Position numbers and translations under genes: made by a program | Assembly: GCA_019455325.1 (NCBI GenBank) | Contig: JACFMQ010000012.1 | Span: forward strand, 33,031 to 97,030 | Direction of reading: 5' to 3' | DNA: 64,000 nucleotides | Source of the DNA: Rhodocyclaceae bacterium | Lineage (GTDB): Bacteria; Pseudomonadota; Gammaproteobacteria; Burkholderiales; Rhodocyclaceae | Part shown: positions 1 to 10,427 of the stretch, in pieces | Numbering within the stretch: the stretch's first letter is position 1 | How the letters are laid out: each line of letters begins with the position of its first letter | Notes under the pieces: model-generated | What the model was told of the DNA's origin: nothing | Databases searched by the model: none | The model's input: the letters and a program-made list of their open reading frames with translations, nothing else

Positions 1-845
1 GCCTTCGCCGGATCGCGGCCGGCGGCGCGGAAGAGGGCGGCGACGCCCGGCGTCAGCTTGCCCTCGCGCATGCGCTTCAGGCCCTGGCTGACGAGGATGC
101 GGTTGTTGCGGTCGAGCCGCACGACGTCGGCGACGGTGCCGAGCGCGACCAGGTCGAGCAGCGCGGCGAGGTTCGGTTCCCGGCGTCCGCCGTCCTCGGC
201 GAACCAGCCGCGCGCGCGCAGTTCGGCGCGCAGCGCGAGCATCACGTAGAACATGACGCCGACGCCGGCGATGCACTTCGACTCGAAGCCGCAGCCGGGC
301 TGGTTCGGATTGACGATGCATTCGGCGTCGGGGAGCGTGTCGCCGGGCAGGTGGTGGTCGGTGACGAGCACGGCGATGCCCAGCTCGTGCGCGCGGGCCA
401 CGCCCTCGACGCTGGCGATGCCGTTGTCGACGGTGACGATGAGATCCGGCGACGTCGCCGCCGCCGCCTCGACGACCGACGGCGACAGCCCGTAGCCGTG
501 CACGAAGCGGTCGGGCACGAGGTAGCCGATCTCGGCGGCCGTTCCCGCGGCCATCGCGCGCAGCGCGCGCAGGCCGACGGCGCAGGCGGTGGCGCCGTCG
601 CAGTCGTAGTCGGCGACGATCAGGATGCGCGCCTCGGCTTCCAGCGCGTCGGCGAGCAGCGCCGCGGCCTCGGCCGCGCGGGTCAGCGCGGCGGGCGGCA
701 GCAGCGACTTCAGGTCGTAGTCGAGCTCGGCCGCGCTCTCGATGCCGCGCGCCGCGTAGATGCGGGCGAGCAGCGGATGCAGGCCCTGCTGTTCGAGCTG
801 CCAGGCGCGCCGCGGCAGCGCTTCGCGGGCGACGATGCGGGTCAT
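1..845 (-). CDS. recJ: RecJ single-strand DNA exonuclease, N-terminal part
   Basis: Reads leftwards and runs off the window, so only about the first 281 residues are visible. RecJ is the 5'-to-3' single-strand-specific exonuclease of recombinational and excision repair. The DHH-superfamily metal-binding motifs are present in order: ADYDCDG at residues 79-85, VDNG at 139-142 and the DHH triad at 163-165. The start is the ATG at 843-845, which overlaps the stop of the upstream rpfE-like gene as ATGA, so the two are translationally coupled. The rpfE-recJ order is known from the rpf region of Xanthomonas. The missing C-terminal part cannot be judged. Confidence 0.93.
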   Translation of the reverse strand, partial: MTRIVAREALPRRAWQLEQQGLHPLLARIYAARGIESAAELDYDLKSLLPPAALTRAAEAAALLADALEAEARILIVADYDCDGATACAVGLRALRAMAAGTAAEIGYLVPDRFVHGYGLSPSVVEAAAATSPDLIVTVDNGIASVEGVARAHELGIAVLVTDHHLPGDTLPDAECIVNPNQPGCGFESKCIAGVGVMFYVMLALRAELRARGWFAEDGGRREPNLAALLDLVALGTVADVVRLDRNNRILVSQGLKRMREGKLTPGVAALFRAAGRDPAK

Positions 846-1888
846 TTCCCGGCTCCGTCGGCGAGTTCCTGCGCCAGCGCCTGCAGCGGCCGCGGCCGCT
901 GCCAGAATTTCCACAGGTCGCCGCGTTCGACCTGCCAGCCGGGTTCGCCGTAGATCGTGCTGGCGCGCAGGTCGAGGTCGACGCGGCCGCGGCGGATCGC
1001 GGCGGCGAGCGGCGCGAACCAGTCGCGTTCGAGCGCGGCGATGCCCGCGCGCCAGGCGTCGATGTCCTCGTACTGCATCGCGCGCAGCAGCGGCTCCAGC
1101 GTGACCAGCACCTTGCCGTCGCCGCCGGCGAGTTCGGCCAGCGCGGCGAAACCCTTCGGCGCCGGATGCGCCGGCACGCCGGCGCAGCGCGCCAGGCCGA
1201 GGGCCAGCGGATGGTCGCTGCAGACGGCGGTCCAGTCGCTTTCCAGCGCGTCCGGGAGCGCGCCCGGCCCCCACAGCCACAGGCTGTTCACCGTCATGCG
1301 GCCGCCGTCGGCGCGGGCTTCGTTCACCGCATGGCCGTGCAGCAGCATCTGCGCTTCGTTCAGGAGCCTGCGCAGCCAGACGGTGCGGCCTTCCTCGGGC
1401 AGTTGCCGGTCGATGCGGCGGCCGGCCATGGCCGAGAGCGGCGGCGTCTCGAAGTCGGCGGCGGCGGAAAGGCGCAGATACCAGCGCTCCGGCGTCGCCG
1501 CGCGAAACTCGCCGACATCGCCGAAATAGCGGTTCAGCTCGCCGGTCAGCGCCTCGGCCTCGGCCATGGCGATGTCGATGCGGCTGCCGTCGGCGAGGAT
1601 CAGGCGCTCCTGGTGCAGGCGCAGATGCACCGGGTCGGCGCAGGTCCAGTGGTGCTCGCCGGGGTCGATGCCCTCGCCGAGCAGGCGCAGCGCGGCGTAG
1701 GGCACGGCGCGGTCGAGGCCGAAGGCGCGGGCGACGGCGGCGTCGAAGGTGGCCGGCGCGGCCGCGGCGTCGGCGCGGCGGCCGCGCGCCAGCAGCGTTT
1801 CGAGCGCCGGGCAGGCGAGGCCGGCGAAGGTCTCGGCGTCGCCGGGTTCGGGCCAGATCAGTTCGGGGATGAGCAGCGTCAGGCGCAT
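842..1888 (-). CDS. RpfE-like regulatory protein (phosphoglycerate mutase-like family)
   Basis: A 348-residue soluble protein starting MRLTLLIPELIWPEPGD. This opening and the position directly before recJ match the proteins annotated RpfE, which are distantly related to cofactor-independent phosphoglycerate mutases. No signal peptide or membrane segment is seen. RpfE was named in Xanthomonas as a regulator of pathogenicity factors, but its biochemical activity is not established, so no reaction is assigned. Its stop overlaps the recJ start by four bases (ATGA). The 118 bases upstream of it (1889-2006) hold no gene or clear signal. Confidence 0.7.
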   Translation of the reverse strand: MRLTLLIPELIWPEPGDAETFAGLACPALETLLARGRRADAAAAPATFDAAVARAFGLDRAVPYAALRLLGEGIDPGEHHWTCADPVHLRLHQERLILADGSRIDIAMAEAEALTGELNRYFGDVGEFRAATPERWYLRLSAAADFETPPLSAMAGRRIDRQLPEEGRTVWLRRLLNEAQMLLHGHAVNEARADGGRMTVNSLWLWGPGALPDALESDWTAVCSDHPLALGLARCAGVPAHPAPKGFAALAELAGGDGKVLVTLEPLLRAMQYEDIDAWRAGIAALERDWFAPLAAAIRRGRVDLDLRASTIYGEPGWQVERGDLWKFWQRPRPLQALAQELADGAGK

Positions 1889-2006
1889 GGGCCGAGGGTT
1901 CCGGTGCGGCGGTGGGGCGAAGGGGCAGAAGTTTACCGCAGTTCGCTCGCTTGCCGGAGTCGGCGGGGGAAGGGGGAGGGACTCGGGGGTGGGGGCGTTC
2001 CCGCGA

Positions 2007-3035
2007 TCAATCCTGCCTGCCCATCGTCAGCACCATCCGGTATCTGGCTTCGCCGGACATCATCCGCTCGTACGCCGCGCGCGCCCTCGCCAGCGGCATG
2101 GTCTCGATCAACGGGCGGACGTCGGCGAGGACGCTGAAATCCAGCGTCTTTTCGGACTCGAACGGCGTGCCGGTGAGCGTGCCCTGCACCGTGCGTTCGC
2201 CAGACACCAGCAGCCTCGGCGACACCGCGATCGGCTCCTGGCCGACGCCCGCGACGATCAGCTTTCCGTGCGGCGCCAGCGCCGGCATGAGCGACGAAAC
2301 GGCGGCGCTGTCCGTGATCGTCGCCAGGATCACCTGCGCGCCTCCCATTTCCTGCAGCCGGGCGACGGCATCCTCGGCGCGGGTGTCGATATAGACGTGC
2401 GCCCCGAGGCTCAGGACTTCGCTGGCGATGTCCGCGCCGCGTCCGACGGCCACGACCCTGAATCCCATCCTGCGCGCATACTGGACGGCGAGGTGGCCGA
2501 GGCCGCCGATGCCCTGGACAGCAACGAGATCGCCGGCCTGGCCTCCCGATTTCCTGAGCGCGTTGAACGTGGCGAGCCCCGCGCACAGGAGGGGCGCCGC
2601 CTCCGTGGAATCGAGTTCATCCGGGATCGCCACCAGGCCGGTGCTTCTGGCAAGCATCATTTCGGCATAGCCGCCGTCCTGCGAGCTGCCGACGACGGGC
2701 TGGTCGCGGCAAAGGTGGAACTGTCCGCGGCGGCACTGAGCGCATTCGTTGCAGTGGCCGCCGAGGCGGCCGACGCCGACCCGCTGGCCCGCCCGCCAGA
2801 ACGAAGGCGTGCCGGCGCCGACGGTGGCGATCCGCCCGACGACTTCGTGGCCGGGGACGCGCGGCAGTCGCAGACCCGGCTCGCGCCCTTCGACGGCGCC
2901 GGCATCCGCCCCGCAGATGCCGCAGGCCTCGACCCGGATCAGCACCTCGCCGGCCCGGGGTTCCGGCACGCTCCGTTCGACGAGTTCCAGCACGCCCGGG
3001 GCGCTCACCTGTACCGCTCTGTAGCTCGCTTTCAT
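2007..3035 (-). CDS. Zinc-dependent alcohol dehydrogenase (MDR superfamily)
   Basis: A 342-residue medium-chain dehydrogenase that should oxidise an alcohol with NAD(P)+. Catalytic-zinc motifs are CGICGAD (Cys38) and GHE (His63-Glu64). A structural-zinc loop with four cysteines (CNECAQCRRGQFHLC) follows, and the Rossmann motif GIGGLG lies near the middle. The ATG at 3033-3035 is preferred over an in-frame codon 28 residues upstream because GGAAGGA lies 7-8 bases before it and homology begins here. It sits 40 bases downstream of the MFS gene on the same strand and probably shares its transcript. The substrate cannot be told. Confidence 0.85.
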   Translation of the reverse strand: MKASYRAVQVSAPGVLELVERSVPEPRAGEVLIRVEACGICGADAGAVEGREPGLRLPRVPGHEVVGRIATVGAGTPSFWRAGQRVGVGRLGGHCNECAQCRRGQFHLCRDQPVVGSSQDGGYAEMMLARSTGLVAIPDELDSTEAAPLLCAGLATFNALRKSGGQAGDLVAVQGIGGLGHLAVQYARRMGFRVVAVGRGADIASEVLSLGAHVYIDTRAEDAVARLQEMGGAQVILATITDSAAVSSLMPALAPHGKLIVAGVGQEPIAVSPRLLVSGERTVQGTLTGTPFESEKTLDFSVLADVRPLIETMPLARARAAYERMMSGEARYRMVLTMGRQD

Positions 3036-3075
3036 GGCCGTCCTTCCGGTGCGCTTGCGTGTATCGACGGTCGCT

Positions 3076-4305
3076 TCACGCGGGAGCGCGGACGCTGCGC
3101 TCCGCCGCCGGGCGGCCAAGGGCGAGAACGGCCAGCGCCAGCGGAACGAACGACAGCCAGAGCACCGTGTTCCAGCCGTATGCCGTCAGCAGACCGCCGG
3201 AGAGGAAGGAGCCGAGGGCCACCGTCCCGAAGACGACGAAATCGTTGAACGATTGGACGCGGGTTCTTTCCTCGGGTTCATGACACGCCAGCACGAGCGC
3301 CGAGGCGCCGACGAAGCCGAAGTTCCAGCCAATGCCGAGCAGGATGAGGGTGAGCCAGAAATGCGCCACATCGACGCCCAGCAAGCCGACCGCGACCGAG
3401 AGGGCGGTGAGCGCCAGGCCGGCCATGACCACCCGGCGCGCGCCGAAGCGCGTGATCAGCCGTCCGGTGAAAAAGCCCGGGGCGTACATCGCGATGACAT
3501 GCCATTGAATGCCGAGGTTGGACGACGCCTGCGACAGGCCGCACATCCGCATGGCCAGCGGCGCGGCGGTCATCAGGAAATTCATCAGCAGATACGAGAC
3601 GACGCCGCAGGCGACGGCGGTAAGGAACCTGGGCTGGCGGGCGATGACGCCCAGCGGGCGGCCGCCGGCAGGCTGTCGCGCGGTCGGCGCGGGAACGCGG
3701 ACGCCGAGCAGGATGAGCGCGGACAAGGCGGCCACGGCCGCCTGCGCCAGAAAGGTCCCGGCGAAGAGGTAGGGCGCCCACAGATCCATGGTGTGGGTGA
3801 CGAGCTGCGGCCCGATCACGCCGGCGAAGACGCCGCCGGCCATGACGAACGACAGCGCCTGCGGACGCCGTTCCGGCGGCACGCAGTCCGCCGCCGCGAA
3901 ACGGAAGGAAAGGACCACGGCGGCATAGGCGCCGCCGAAGAACATCGCCGCGCAGAACAGCCAGAAAAGGCCGGACACCACCGCCAGGGTCGCGAGCAGG
4001 CCGACAAGTACGCCGCAGCCCGCCCCGATCAGGAAGGCGGCGCGGCGACCGTGGCGCTGGGCGATGGCGCCTGCGGGCAACGCGCACGCCGCCATGCCGA
4101 CCACGAAGATCGAGATCGGCAGCGTCGCCAGCGCCTGGCTGGGCGCGAGCGTGTTCCCGACGATGGCGCCCGTCGCATAGACGACGACCGAATTCGCGCC
4201 GGCGAGCGCCTGCGCGACGGTCAGCCGTGCAAGGTTGCTCCTCGCGTGCGCGTAGAGGGATGGCGAAGATGACCCGGCCAGGGGATTTGCGCCGATGTGC
4301 GACAT
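3076..4305 (-). CDS. MFS transporter
   Basis: A 409-residue, strongly hydrophobic protein with about twelve predicted membrane segments and the short basic loop between helices 2 and 3 (AQRHGRR) typical of the major facilitator superfamily. It is probably an inner-membrane exporter; the cargo is unknown. The start at 4303-4305 is supported by GGAGG five bases upstream. It lies between a small monooxygenase-like gene and an alcohol dehydrogenase, all transcribed leftwards away from a LysR gene. This suggests a three-gene unit controlled by that LysR protein, perhaps for handling a small organic compound. Confidence 0.85.
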   Translation of the reverse strand: MSHIGANPLAGSSSPSLYAHARSNLARLTVAQALAGANSVVVYATGAIVGNTLAPSQALATLPISIFVVGMAACALPAGAIAQRHGRRAAFLIGAGCGVLVGLLATLAVVSGLFWLFCAAMFFGGAYAAVVLSFRFAAADCVPPERRPQALSFVMAGGVFAGVIGPQLVTHTMDLWAPYLFAGTFLAQAAVAALSALILLGVRVPAPTARQPAGGRPLGVIARQPRFLTAVACGVVSYLLMNFLMTAAPLAMRMCGLSQASSNLGIQWHVIAMYAPGFFTGRLITRFGARRVVMAGLALTALSVAVGLLGVDVAHFWLTLILLGIGWNFGFVGASALVLACHEPEERTRVQSFNDFVVFGTVALGSFLSGGLLTAYGWNTVLWLSFVPLALAVLALGRPAAERSVRAPA

Positions 4306-4344
4306 TTGCCTCCGGAGCGTGCGGGTGGCGCCCGGTGCGAGGAA

Positions 4345-4626
4345 TCAGACCGCCTGGTAGATGCGCACGTCGGGCGCGGCATCCAGCAGCGGCTTGAGCG
4401 CGCCGACCACGTCGGCGGTGAACAGTCCGCTCTGCAGGTAGGCATTCGCGTTCTCCTGGCTGTCGAAGCCGTGCAGCACCTGAACGTCTTCCTCGCGCAC
4501 CAGCAGCTCCTTCGATCTGGCGCCGTCGATGGTGTCGAGGAAGGGCGCCTTGTACTTCTGGTAGATCCCGGCGGCGGCGGCGCGATTGGCGTTGGTGATC
4601 TTGAGGGTGATTTGCAGATAGACCAT
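4345..4626 (-). CDS. Small antibiotic-biosynthesis-monooxygenase-like protein
   Basis: A 93-residue protein starting MVYLQITLKITN. Size and pattern resemble the dimeric alpha/beta-barrel (ABM/YgiN-like) family, in which homodimers oxidise or bind small aromatic or quinone-like compounds. This is a fold-level guess from the short beta-alpha-beta pattern. The start at 4624-4626 has CAGGAG eight bases upstream; a longer in-frame extension would run into the LysR control region and is rejected. First gene of the leftward unit with the MFS exporter and the alcohol dehydrogenase. Confidence 0.6.
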   Translation of the reverse strand: MVYLQITLKITNANRAAAAGIYQKYKAPFLDTIDGARSKELLVREEDVQVLHGFDSQENANAYLQSGLFTADVVGALKPLLDAAPDVRIYQAV

Positions 4627-4673
4627 TGCGTTTCTCCTGGTTGCGCGGTTCGATGCGTGGCATTGTTCGCCGA

Positions 4674-4729
4674 TTTGTTTCCGCCGACAAACAAGATAAA
4701 GTGCCTTCCGTCGAAAGAAAAACTTTATC
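4674..4729. promoter_or_regulatory. Candidate LysR operator region between divergent genes
   Basis: Two inverted repeats lie in the 106-base divergent gap. TTTGT-N8-ACAAA spans 4674-4691. GATAAAGT at 4695-4702 is matched perfectly by ACTTTATC at 4722-4729. The second ends three bases before the LysR start codon. LysR-type regulators usually bind interrupted dyads in such divergent gaps and repress themselves, so the layout fits. No experiment is implied. Confidence 0.45.
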
Positions 4730-4732
4730 GCC

Positions 4733-5644
4733 ATGGAATCGCCCGTTCATCTGAACGCATTGCGCGCATTCGAGGCCAGCGCCCGCCATCAGAGCTTTTC
4801 CGCGGCAGCGGCCGAACTCCACGTGACCCCCGCCGCGGTCGGACAGATCGTGCGTACGCTGGAGGAATGGTTGGGCGTCCCCCTGTTCCTCCGCAGCGCC
4901 AGCGGCCGGGTCCGGCTGGTCGCCACCGAGGCCGCCGAACGCGCGCTGCCGGACATCCGGGCGGGCTTCGACCGGCTGGCGCTGGGCCTGGAGCGGCTCA
5001 AGGAAGGATCGGCCAGCGGCGTGCTGACCGTAACGGTCAGCCCGGCCTTCGCCGCCAAGTGGCTGCTGCCGCGCATCGACCGCTTCCAGGCGGCCTGGCC
5101 CGATACCGACGTGCGCCTGGAGACCAGCCTCAAGGCCGTGGATTTCGTCGCGCAGCGGGTCGATGTCGGCGTGCGCTACGGCATGGGAAGCTGGCCGGGG
5201 CTGGCGGCGGACAGGCTGATGGACGAGGAGGTCTATCCGGTGTGCTCGCCCCGGCTGCTGCGCCGGCGCGGGCGCTTGCGGAAGCCGCATGACCTGGCCC
5301 GGGAAACCCTGATCCACGACCTGTCGATGGGCAGCCACACCGGCTTCCCGGATTGGGAGACATGGCTGCAGAAGGCCGGCGTGGCAGGGGTTTCGACGAA
5401 GCGGGGGATGCAGATCAACAACTCGGCGGCGGTGCTGCAGGCGGCGATCGACGGGCATGGCGTGGCATTGGCGCGCAGCGTCATGGCGCACGACGATCTC
5501 GCCGCGGGACGCCTCGTACGGCTTTTCCCCGACATCGACTGCGCCTCGGCGCTTGCCTACTACGTGGTCTATCGACCGGAATGCGCCCACCTGCCGAGAC
5601 TCGTCGCCTTCCGCGACTGGCTCGTCGGCGAAGCGAACGCCTAG
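4733..5644 (+). CDS. LysR-family transcriptional regulator (GcvA-like)
   Basis: A 303-residue regulator. Residues about 5-64 form the winged helix-turn-helix (LNALRAFEASARHQSFSAAA, then a recognition helix ending in TPAAVGQIVRTLE). The rest is the two-lobed effector-binding domain of the GcvA-like subgroup. It is divergent from the monooxygenase-like/MFS/dehydrogenase unit and probably regulates it, with dyads in the shared gap at 4674-4729. The effector is unknown. The start ATG follows the right arm of one dyad closely, leaving little room for a ribosome site, so binding there would also block its own expression. Confidence 0.85.
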   Translation: MESPVHLNALRAFEASARHQSFSAAAAELHVTPAAVGQIVRTLEEWLGVPLFLRSASGRVRLVATEAAERALPDIRAGFDRLALGLERLKEGSASGVLTVTVSPAFAAKWLLPRIDRFQAAWPDTDVRLETSLKAVDFVAQRVDVGVRYGMGSWPGLAADRLMDEEVYPVCSPRLLRRRGRLRKPHDLARETLIHDLSMGSHTGFPDWETWLQKAGVAGVSTKRGMQINNSAAVLQAAIDGHGVALARSVMAHDDLAAGRLVRLFPDIDCASALAYYVVYRPECAHLPRLVAFRDWLVGEANA

Positions 5645-5752
5645 GCCTCCGGCGATTCCGGGGCACGCGCCCGGCGCCGGGTGGAAGGCGGCTTTCCTGT
5701 GTAACATTACGCCTTTGCCGAAAACCCCCGCCAACCACTCCAGAAGCCGCGA

Positions 5753-6992
5753 ATGGCCCTGCCCTACGAACTGCTGATCGGCCTGCGCTACACGCGCACC
5801 AAGCGGCGCAACCACTTCATCTCCTTCATCTCGCTGATCTCGATGCTCGGCGTCGCGCTCGGCGTCGCCGCGCTGATCGTCGTGCTGTCGGTGATGAACG
5901 GCTTCCAGAAGGAGCTGCGCGGCCGCATCCTGTCGGTCGTCTCGCACGTGCAGATACTCGGCGCGGCCGGCGACCTGATGGACTGGCAGCGCGTGACGGC
6001 GCAGGCCGCCGCGCATCCGGAGGTGCGCGCGGCGGCGCCCTTCGTGCAGGCGCAGGGCATGCTCTCCTACAACCAGAACGTGCGCGGCACGCTGGTGCGC
6101 GGCGTCCTGCCCACGCTGGAGGACCAGGTCGCCGACTTCCGCCCGCACATGAAGAGCGGCAGCCTCGACGCCCTCGTGCCGGACCGCTTCGGCATCGTCC
6201 TCGGCTCGGAACTGGCGCGCGCGCTCGGCGTCTTCGTCGGCGACCGGGTGACGCTGATCGCGCCGCAGGGCGTGGTGACGCCGGCCGGCGTCGTGCCGCG
6301 GCTGAAGACCTTCGAGGTCGTCGGCATCTTCGAGGTCGGCATGTTCGAGTACGACAACGGCCTGGCGCTGCTGGCCATGGCCGACGCGCAGAAGCTCTAC
6401 CGCATGGGCGACGCCGTTTCCGGCGTGCGTCTGAAGCTCGGCGATCTCTTCCAGGCGCCGCGCGTGGCGCGCGAGCTGGCGACGACGCTCGACGTCGACG
6501 CCTATCTCTCCGACTGGACGCGCAGCCACGCCAACTTCTTCCGCGCCGTGCAGATCGAGAAGAACATGATGTTCATCATCCTCTCGCTGATCGTCGCCGT
6601 CGCCGCCTTCAACATCGTGTCCACGCTGGTCATGGCGGTCACCGACAAGCAGGCGGACATCGCCATCCTGCGCACGCTCGGCGCCAGCCCGGGCAGCGTG
6701 ATGGCGATCTTCATCGTGCAGGGCGCGCTGATCGGCACCGTCGGCCTGGCGCTCGGCGTCGCCGGCGGCGTCGCGCTGGCGCTCAACATCGACGTCGTCG
6801 TGCCGGCCATCGAGCGCCTGCTCGGCATCCAGTTCCTCTCCAAGGAGGTCTACTACATCAACGAGCTGCCCTCCGACCTGCAGTGGAGCGACGTCACCGG
6901 CGTCACCGGCATCGCCTTCGTGCTGGCGCTGCTGGCGACGCTCTATCCGAGCTGGCGGGCTTCGCGCGTCAATCCGGCGGAGGCGCTGCGCT

Positions 6993-7000
<8 letters not shown>
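5753..7000 (+). CDS. lolC: Lipoprotein-releasing ABC transporter, permease subunit (LolC/LolE type)
   Basis: A 415-residue inner-membrane protein of the Lol system, which lifts outer-membrane lipoproteins from the inner membrane and hands them to LolA. It has the usual layout: one N-terminal helix preceded by [10 protein letters not shown], a large periplasmic domain, and three C-terminal helices (residues about 275-410). LolC and LolE are close relatives; only one permease gene is present here, so it may form a homodimeric LolF-like complex. Its stop overlaps the lolD start by eight bases (ATGAGTGA). A possible -10 element TAACAT lies at 5702-5707. Confidence 0.92.
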
Positions 7001-7670
<670 letters not shown>

Positions 7671-7747
7671 CCCCGATATTGCCCGGATAATCCGCTCCAG
7701 CCGACGTTTGCCAATCGATTTGTTTCAGGATTATTTCAGGAGCCCTC

Positions 7748-9766
7748 ATGCAGGCACTGTTCGCCCCCGCCATCGCCATCATGAACCGCATGCGCTACAC
7801 GCAGAAATTCGGCGTGATGGGGCTGCTCATGCTGATCGCCATCGTCGTCCTGCTGGCGAACCTCTATGCGGCGCTGAATGCGAACATCACCGCTTCGCGC
7901 TCCGAGCTCCGGGGCATCGAGGTGGTCAAGCCGATGCAGCGCGTCGTGCAGTTCATGCAGCAGCACCGCGGCCTGTCGGCCGGCGTCCTCGCCGGCAACG
8001 AGGCGATGAAGGAGGTGCGGGCGGCGAAGGAGAAGGAAGTCAGCGGCGCGCTGAAGGCGACCGAGGCCGCGATGTCCGCGGAGCTGGTGGCGAGCAAGGA
8101 ATGGAAGGCGATCACCGACGAGTGGACGGCGCTGCGCACCGACGTGCTGACCTGGACCGGCGTCGAGAGCTTCCGCCGCCACACGGTGCTGATCGACGAC
8201 GTGCTGACCTTCATGGTCAGCGTCGCCGACGGCTACCACCTGACCATCGACCCGGACATCGACTCCTACTACCTGATCGACACGGTCATGACCAAGGCGC
8301 CGATCGCCCTCGAGCGCCTCGGCCAGATGCGCGCCCGCGGCACCGGCATCCTGACCAAGAAGCAGATGCTGCACGAGCAGCAGGTCGAGATGAACACGCT
8401 GGTGGCCGAGCTGAACGGCGCGCTGAAGACGCTCAAGATCAACCTCGAGAAGACCGCCCACTTCAACCCCGACCTGAAGGCCGCGCTCGACCAGGCGACG
8501 CGGGACTACGTCGGCTCCTCCGAACAGATCGGCAAGGTGATCATCGAGGACATGCTGCTCGGCGCCTTCATGATGGAGCCCAAGGAATGGTTCGGCCTGA
8601 CGACGACGGCCATCGACACGGGCTACAAGCAGATGTTCGAAACCATGCTGCCGACCCTCGAAACGCTGATCCAGCGCCGCATCGACCGACTGGAGCAGGG
8701 CCTGTTCCTGAGCATCGGGCTGACCCTGCTGATGCTCGTCGCCGTCGGCTACTTCTCGGTCGGCGCCTATTACGCGACGGTCAGCAGCATCAAGCAACTG
8801 GCGGAGACGGCGCACACGCTGTCCACCGGCGACCTGCGGCCGCGCATCGACCTGCGCACGCGCGACGAGCTGAAGCTCGTCGGCGACAGCTTCAACGAAA
8901 TGGCCAACGCCTTCTCGGCGCTGCTGCGCAACGTCCAGGCCGGCGCCGACCAGGTGCTGAGCGCGTCGCACCGCATGGCCGAATCCTCGTCGCAGATCAC
9001 CAGCAGCACGGCGTCGCAGAGCGAGGCCGCCTCCAGCATGGCGGCGGCGGTCGAGCAGATGACCGTGGGCATCGACCACATCAGCAAGAGCGCGATGCAG
9101 GCCAACGAGATCTCGAACGCCGCCGGCAGCCTCTCGGTCGAGGGTGGGCGCATCGTCGGCACCGTCGTCGAGGAGATCCGCAAGATCGCCGAATCGGTCA
9201 ATGACTCGGCCAACATCATCGACGAGCTGGGCCGCCAGTCCGACCAGATCTCGGCGATCGTGAACGTGATCAAGGAGATCGCCGACCAGACCAACCTGCT
9301 GGCGCTGAACGCGGCGATCGAGGCGGCGCGCGCCGGCGAATCGGGCCGCGGCTTCGCCGTCGTCGCCGACGAGGTGAGGAAGCTCGCCGAGCGCACGACC
9401 AAGTCGACGCAGGAAATCTCGGCGATGATCTCGGCCATCCAGAACGGCACGCAGAGCGCGGTGACCTCGATGCGCGACGGCGTCACCCGGGTGAACGGCG
9501 GCGTCGTCCTCGCCACCCAGGCCGGCGATGCGATGGGCCAGATCCAGAACAACGCCGGCAGCGTCGTCGAGACCGTTTCCGAGATTTCCTCGGCGCTGCG
9601 CGAGCAGAGCACGGCGAGCACCGAGATCGCCAGGAACGTCGAGCACATCGCCGAGATGGCCGAGGAAAACAACTCGGTGGTCGCGGAGAACGCCAGCACC
9701 GCGCACGAGCTGGAGCGGCTCGCCGAGGGGCTGCAGGCGGAGATCCGCCGCTTCCGCGTCTCCTGA
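7748..9766 (+). CDS. Methyl-accepting chemotaxis protein with NIT-like periplasmic sensor
   Basis: A 672-residue chemoreceptor. A membrane helix at about 20-42 is followed by a large periplasmic domain with [14 protein letters not shown], the signature stretch of nitrate/nitrite-sensing (NIT) domains, then a second helix at about 318-342. A HAMP domain and a full cytoplasmic signalling hairpin follow, with the conserved tip [20 protein letters not shown]. There is no C-terminal pentapeptide for CheR tethering. AGGAG precedes the ATG. A full-length paralogue lies in the chemotaxis cluster at 57958-59979. Nitrate is a plausible ligand for NIT domains but is not shown here. Confidence 0.9.
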   Translation: MQALFAPAIAIMNRMRYTQKFGVMGLLMLIAIVVLLANLYAALNANITASRSELRGIEVVKPMQRVVQFMQQHRGLSAGVLAGNEAMKEVRAAKEKEVSGALKATEAAMSAELVASKEWKAITDEWTALRTDVLTWTGVESFRRHTVLIDDVLTFMVSVADGYHLTIDPDIDSYYLIDTVMTKAPIALERLGQMRARGTGILTKKQMLHEQQVEMNTLVAELNGALKTLKINLEKTAHFNPDLKAALDQATRDYVGSSEQIGKVIIEDMLLGAFMMEPKEWFGLTTTAIDTGYKQMFETMLPTLETLIQRRIDRLEQGLFLSIGLTLLMLVAVGYFSVGAYYATVSSIKQLAETAHTLSTGDLRPRIDLRTRDELKLVGDSFNEMANAFSALLRNVQAGADQVLSASHRMAESSSQITSSTASQSEAASSMAAAVEQMTVGIDHISKSAMQANEISNAAGSLSVEGGRIVGTVVEEIRKIAESVNDSANIIDELGRQSDQISAIVNVIKEIADQTNLLALNAAIEAARAGESGRGFAVVADEVRKLAERTTKSTQEISAMISAIQNGTQSAVTSMRDGVTRVNGGVVLATQAGDAMGQIQNNAGSVVETVSEISSALREQSTASTEIARNVEHIAEMAEENNSVVAENASTAHELERLAEGLQAEIRRFRVS

Positions 9767-9818
9767 TCCGCGAACGCCCGGCCGCGGCCGGGCGTCCCTT
9801 TCCGTCATTCCCCGAAGC

Positions 9819-9851
9819 GCCGCCCGGGCCGTCAGGCCGGGCGGCCTTTTT
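9819..9851. terminator. Rho-independent terminator between convergent genes
   Basis: GCCGCCCG pairs with CGGGCGGC, with an inner GCC/GGC pair and a GTCA loop, followed by TTTTT on the plus strand. It ends the chemoreceptor transcript and sits four bases from the 3' end of the convergent DUF2062 gene. A second GC-rich inverted repeat (CGCCCGG/CCGGGCG) lies just before it near 9774-9794. Confidence 0.8.
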
Positions 9852-9854
9852 ATG

Positions 9855-10391
9855 CTATCGTCCTGATCGGCGCCGTCGCCAGGCGCGGATGAGATGCCAG
9901 CGCCAGGCGGCCTTGACCGCGAAGTAGCCGAGGGCGGCGAGGCCGCCGGCGAGGAGGACGAGCCCGAGCGCCAGCGGCGCGCCGAGTCCCTCCATCCATG
10001 CCTCCATCGCCCACAGCCAGCCGACCGGATCGCCGGCGTCCCAGTCCGGCGGTGGGCTGAATGTGCCGCCGTTGCCGCCGAGCGCGACGCGGCCGATGGT
10101 GAAGGCGACGAAGTAGAGCGGGACGATGGTCAACGGGTTGGTGTACAGCGTGGTCAGCAGCGCGAGCGGCAGGTTCACGCGGAAGACGACGCAGCAGCAG
10201 GCCGCGCCGAGCATCTGGAACGGCCCGGGAATCAGCCCGCAGAACAGCCCGGCGGCGACGGCGCCGGCCGCCGAATGCCGGTTCAGGTGCCACAGGCGGG
10301 GATGCAGCAGCGTGTTGGCGAAGGGCGCCAGCCAGCGGTTGCCGTGCACCGCCTGGTGATCGGGGAGGATTCGTCGAAGGTGTTTGCGCAT
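9855..10391 (-). CDS. DUF2062 family membrane protein
   Basis: A 178-residue protein with a basic N-terminus (MRKHLRRILP) and several hydrophobic segments. It contains the pattern AAGLFCGLIPGPFQML and then TTLYTNPLTIVPLY, characteristic of DUF2062 proteins. The function of the family is not established; members are often near glycosyltransferase or competence genes. Divergent from comEC with a 36-base gap. The start chosen gives the usual family length; a longer reading frame upstream is antisense to comEC and rejected. Confidence 0.8.
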   Translation of the reverse strand: MRKHLRRILPDHQAVHGNRWLAPFANTLLHPRLWHLNRHSAAGAVAAGLFCGLIPGPFQMLGAACCCVVFRVNLPLALLTTLYTNPLTIVPLYFVAFTIGRVALGGNGGTFSPPPDWDAGDPVGWLWAMEAWMEGLGAPLALGLVLLAGGLAALGYFAVKAAWRWHLIRAWRRRRSGR

Positions 10392-10427
10392 GGTCCGACA
10401 AAATTCTAGCGCAGGCCGCCGGCGCCG

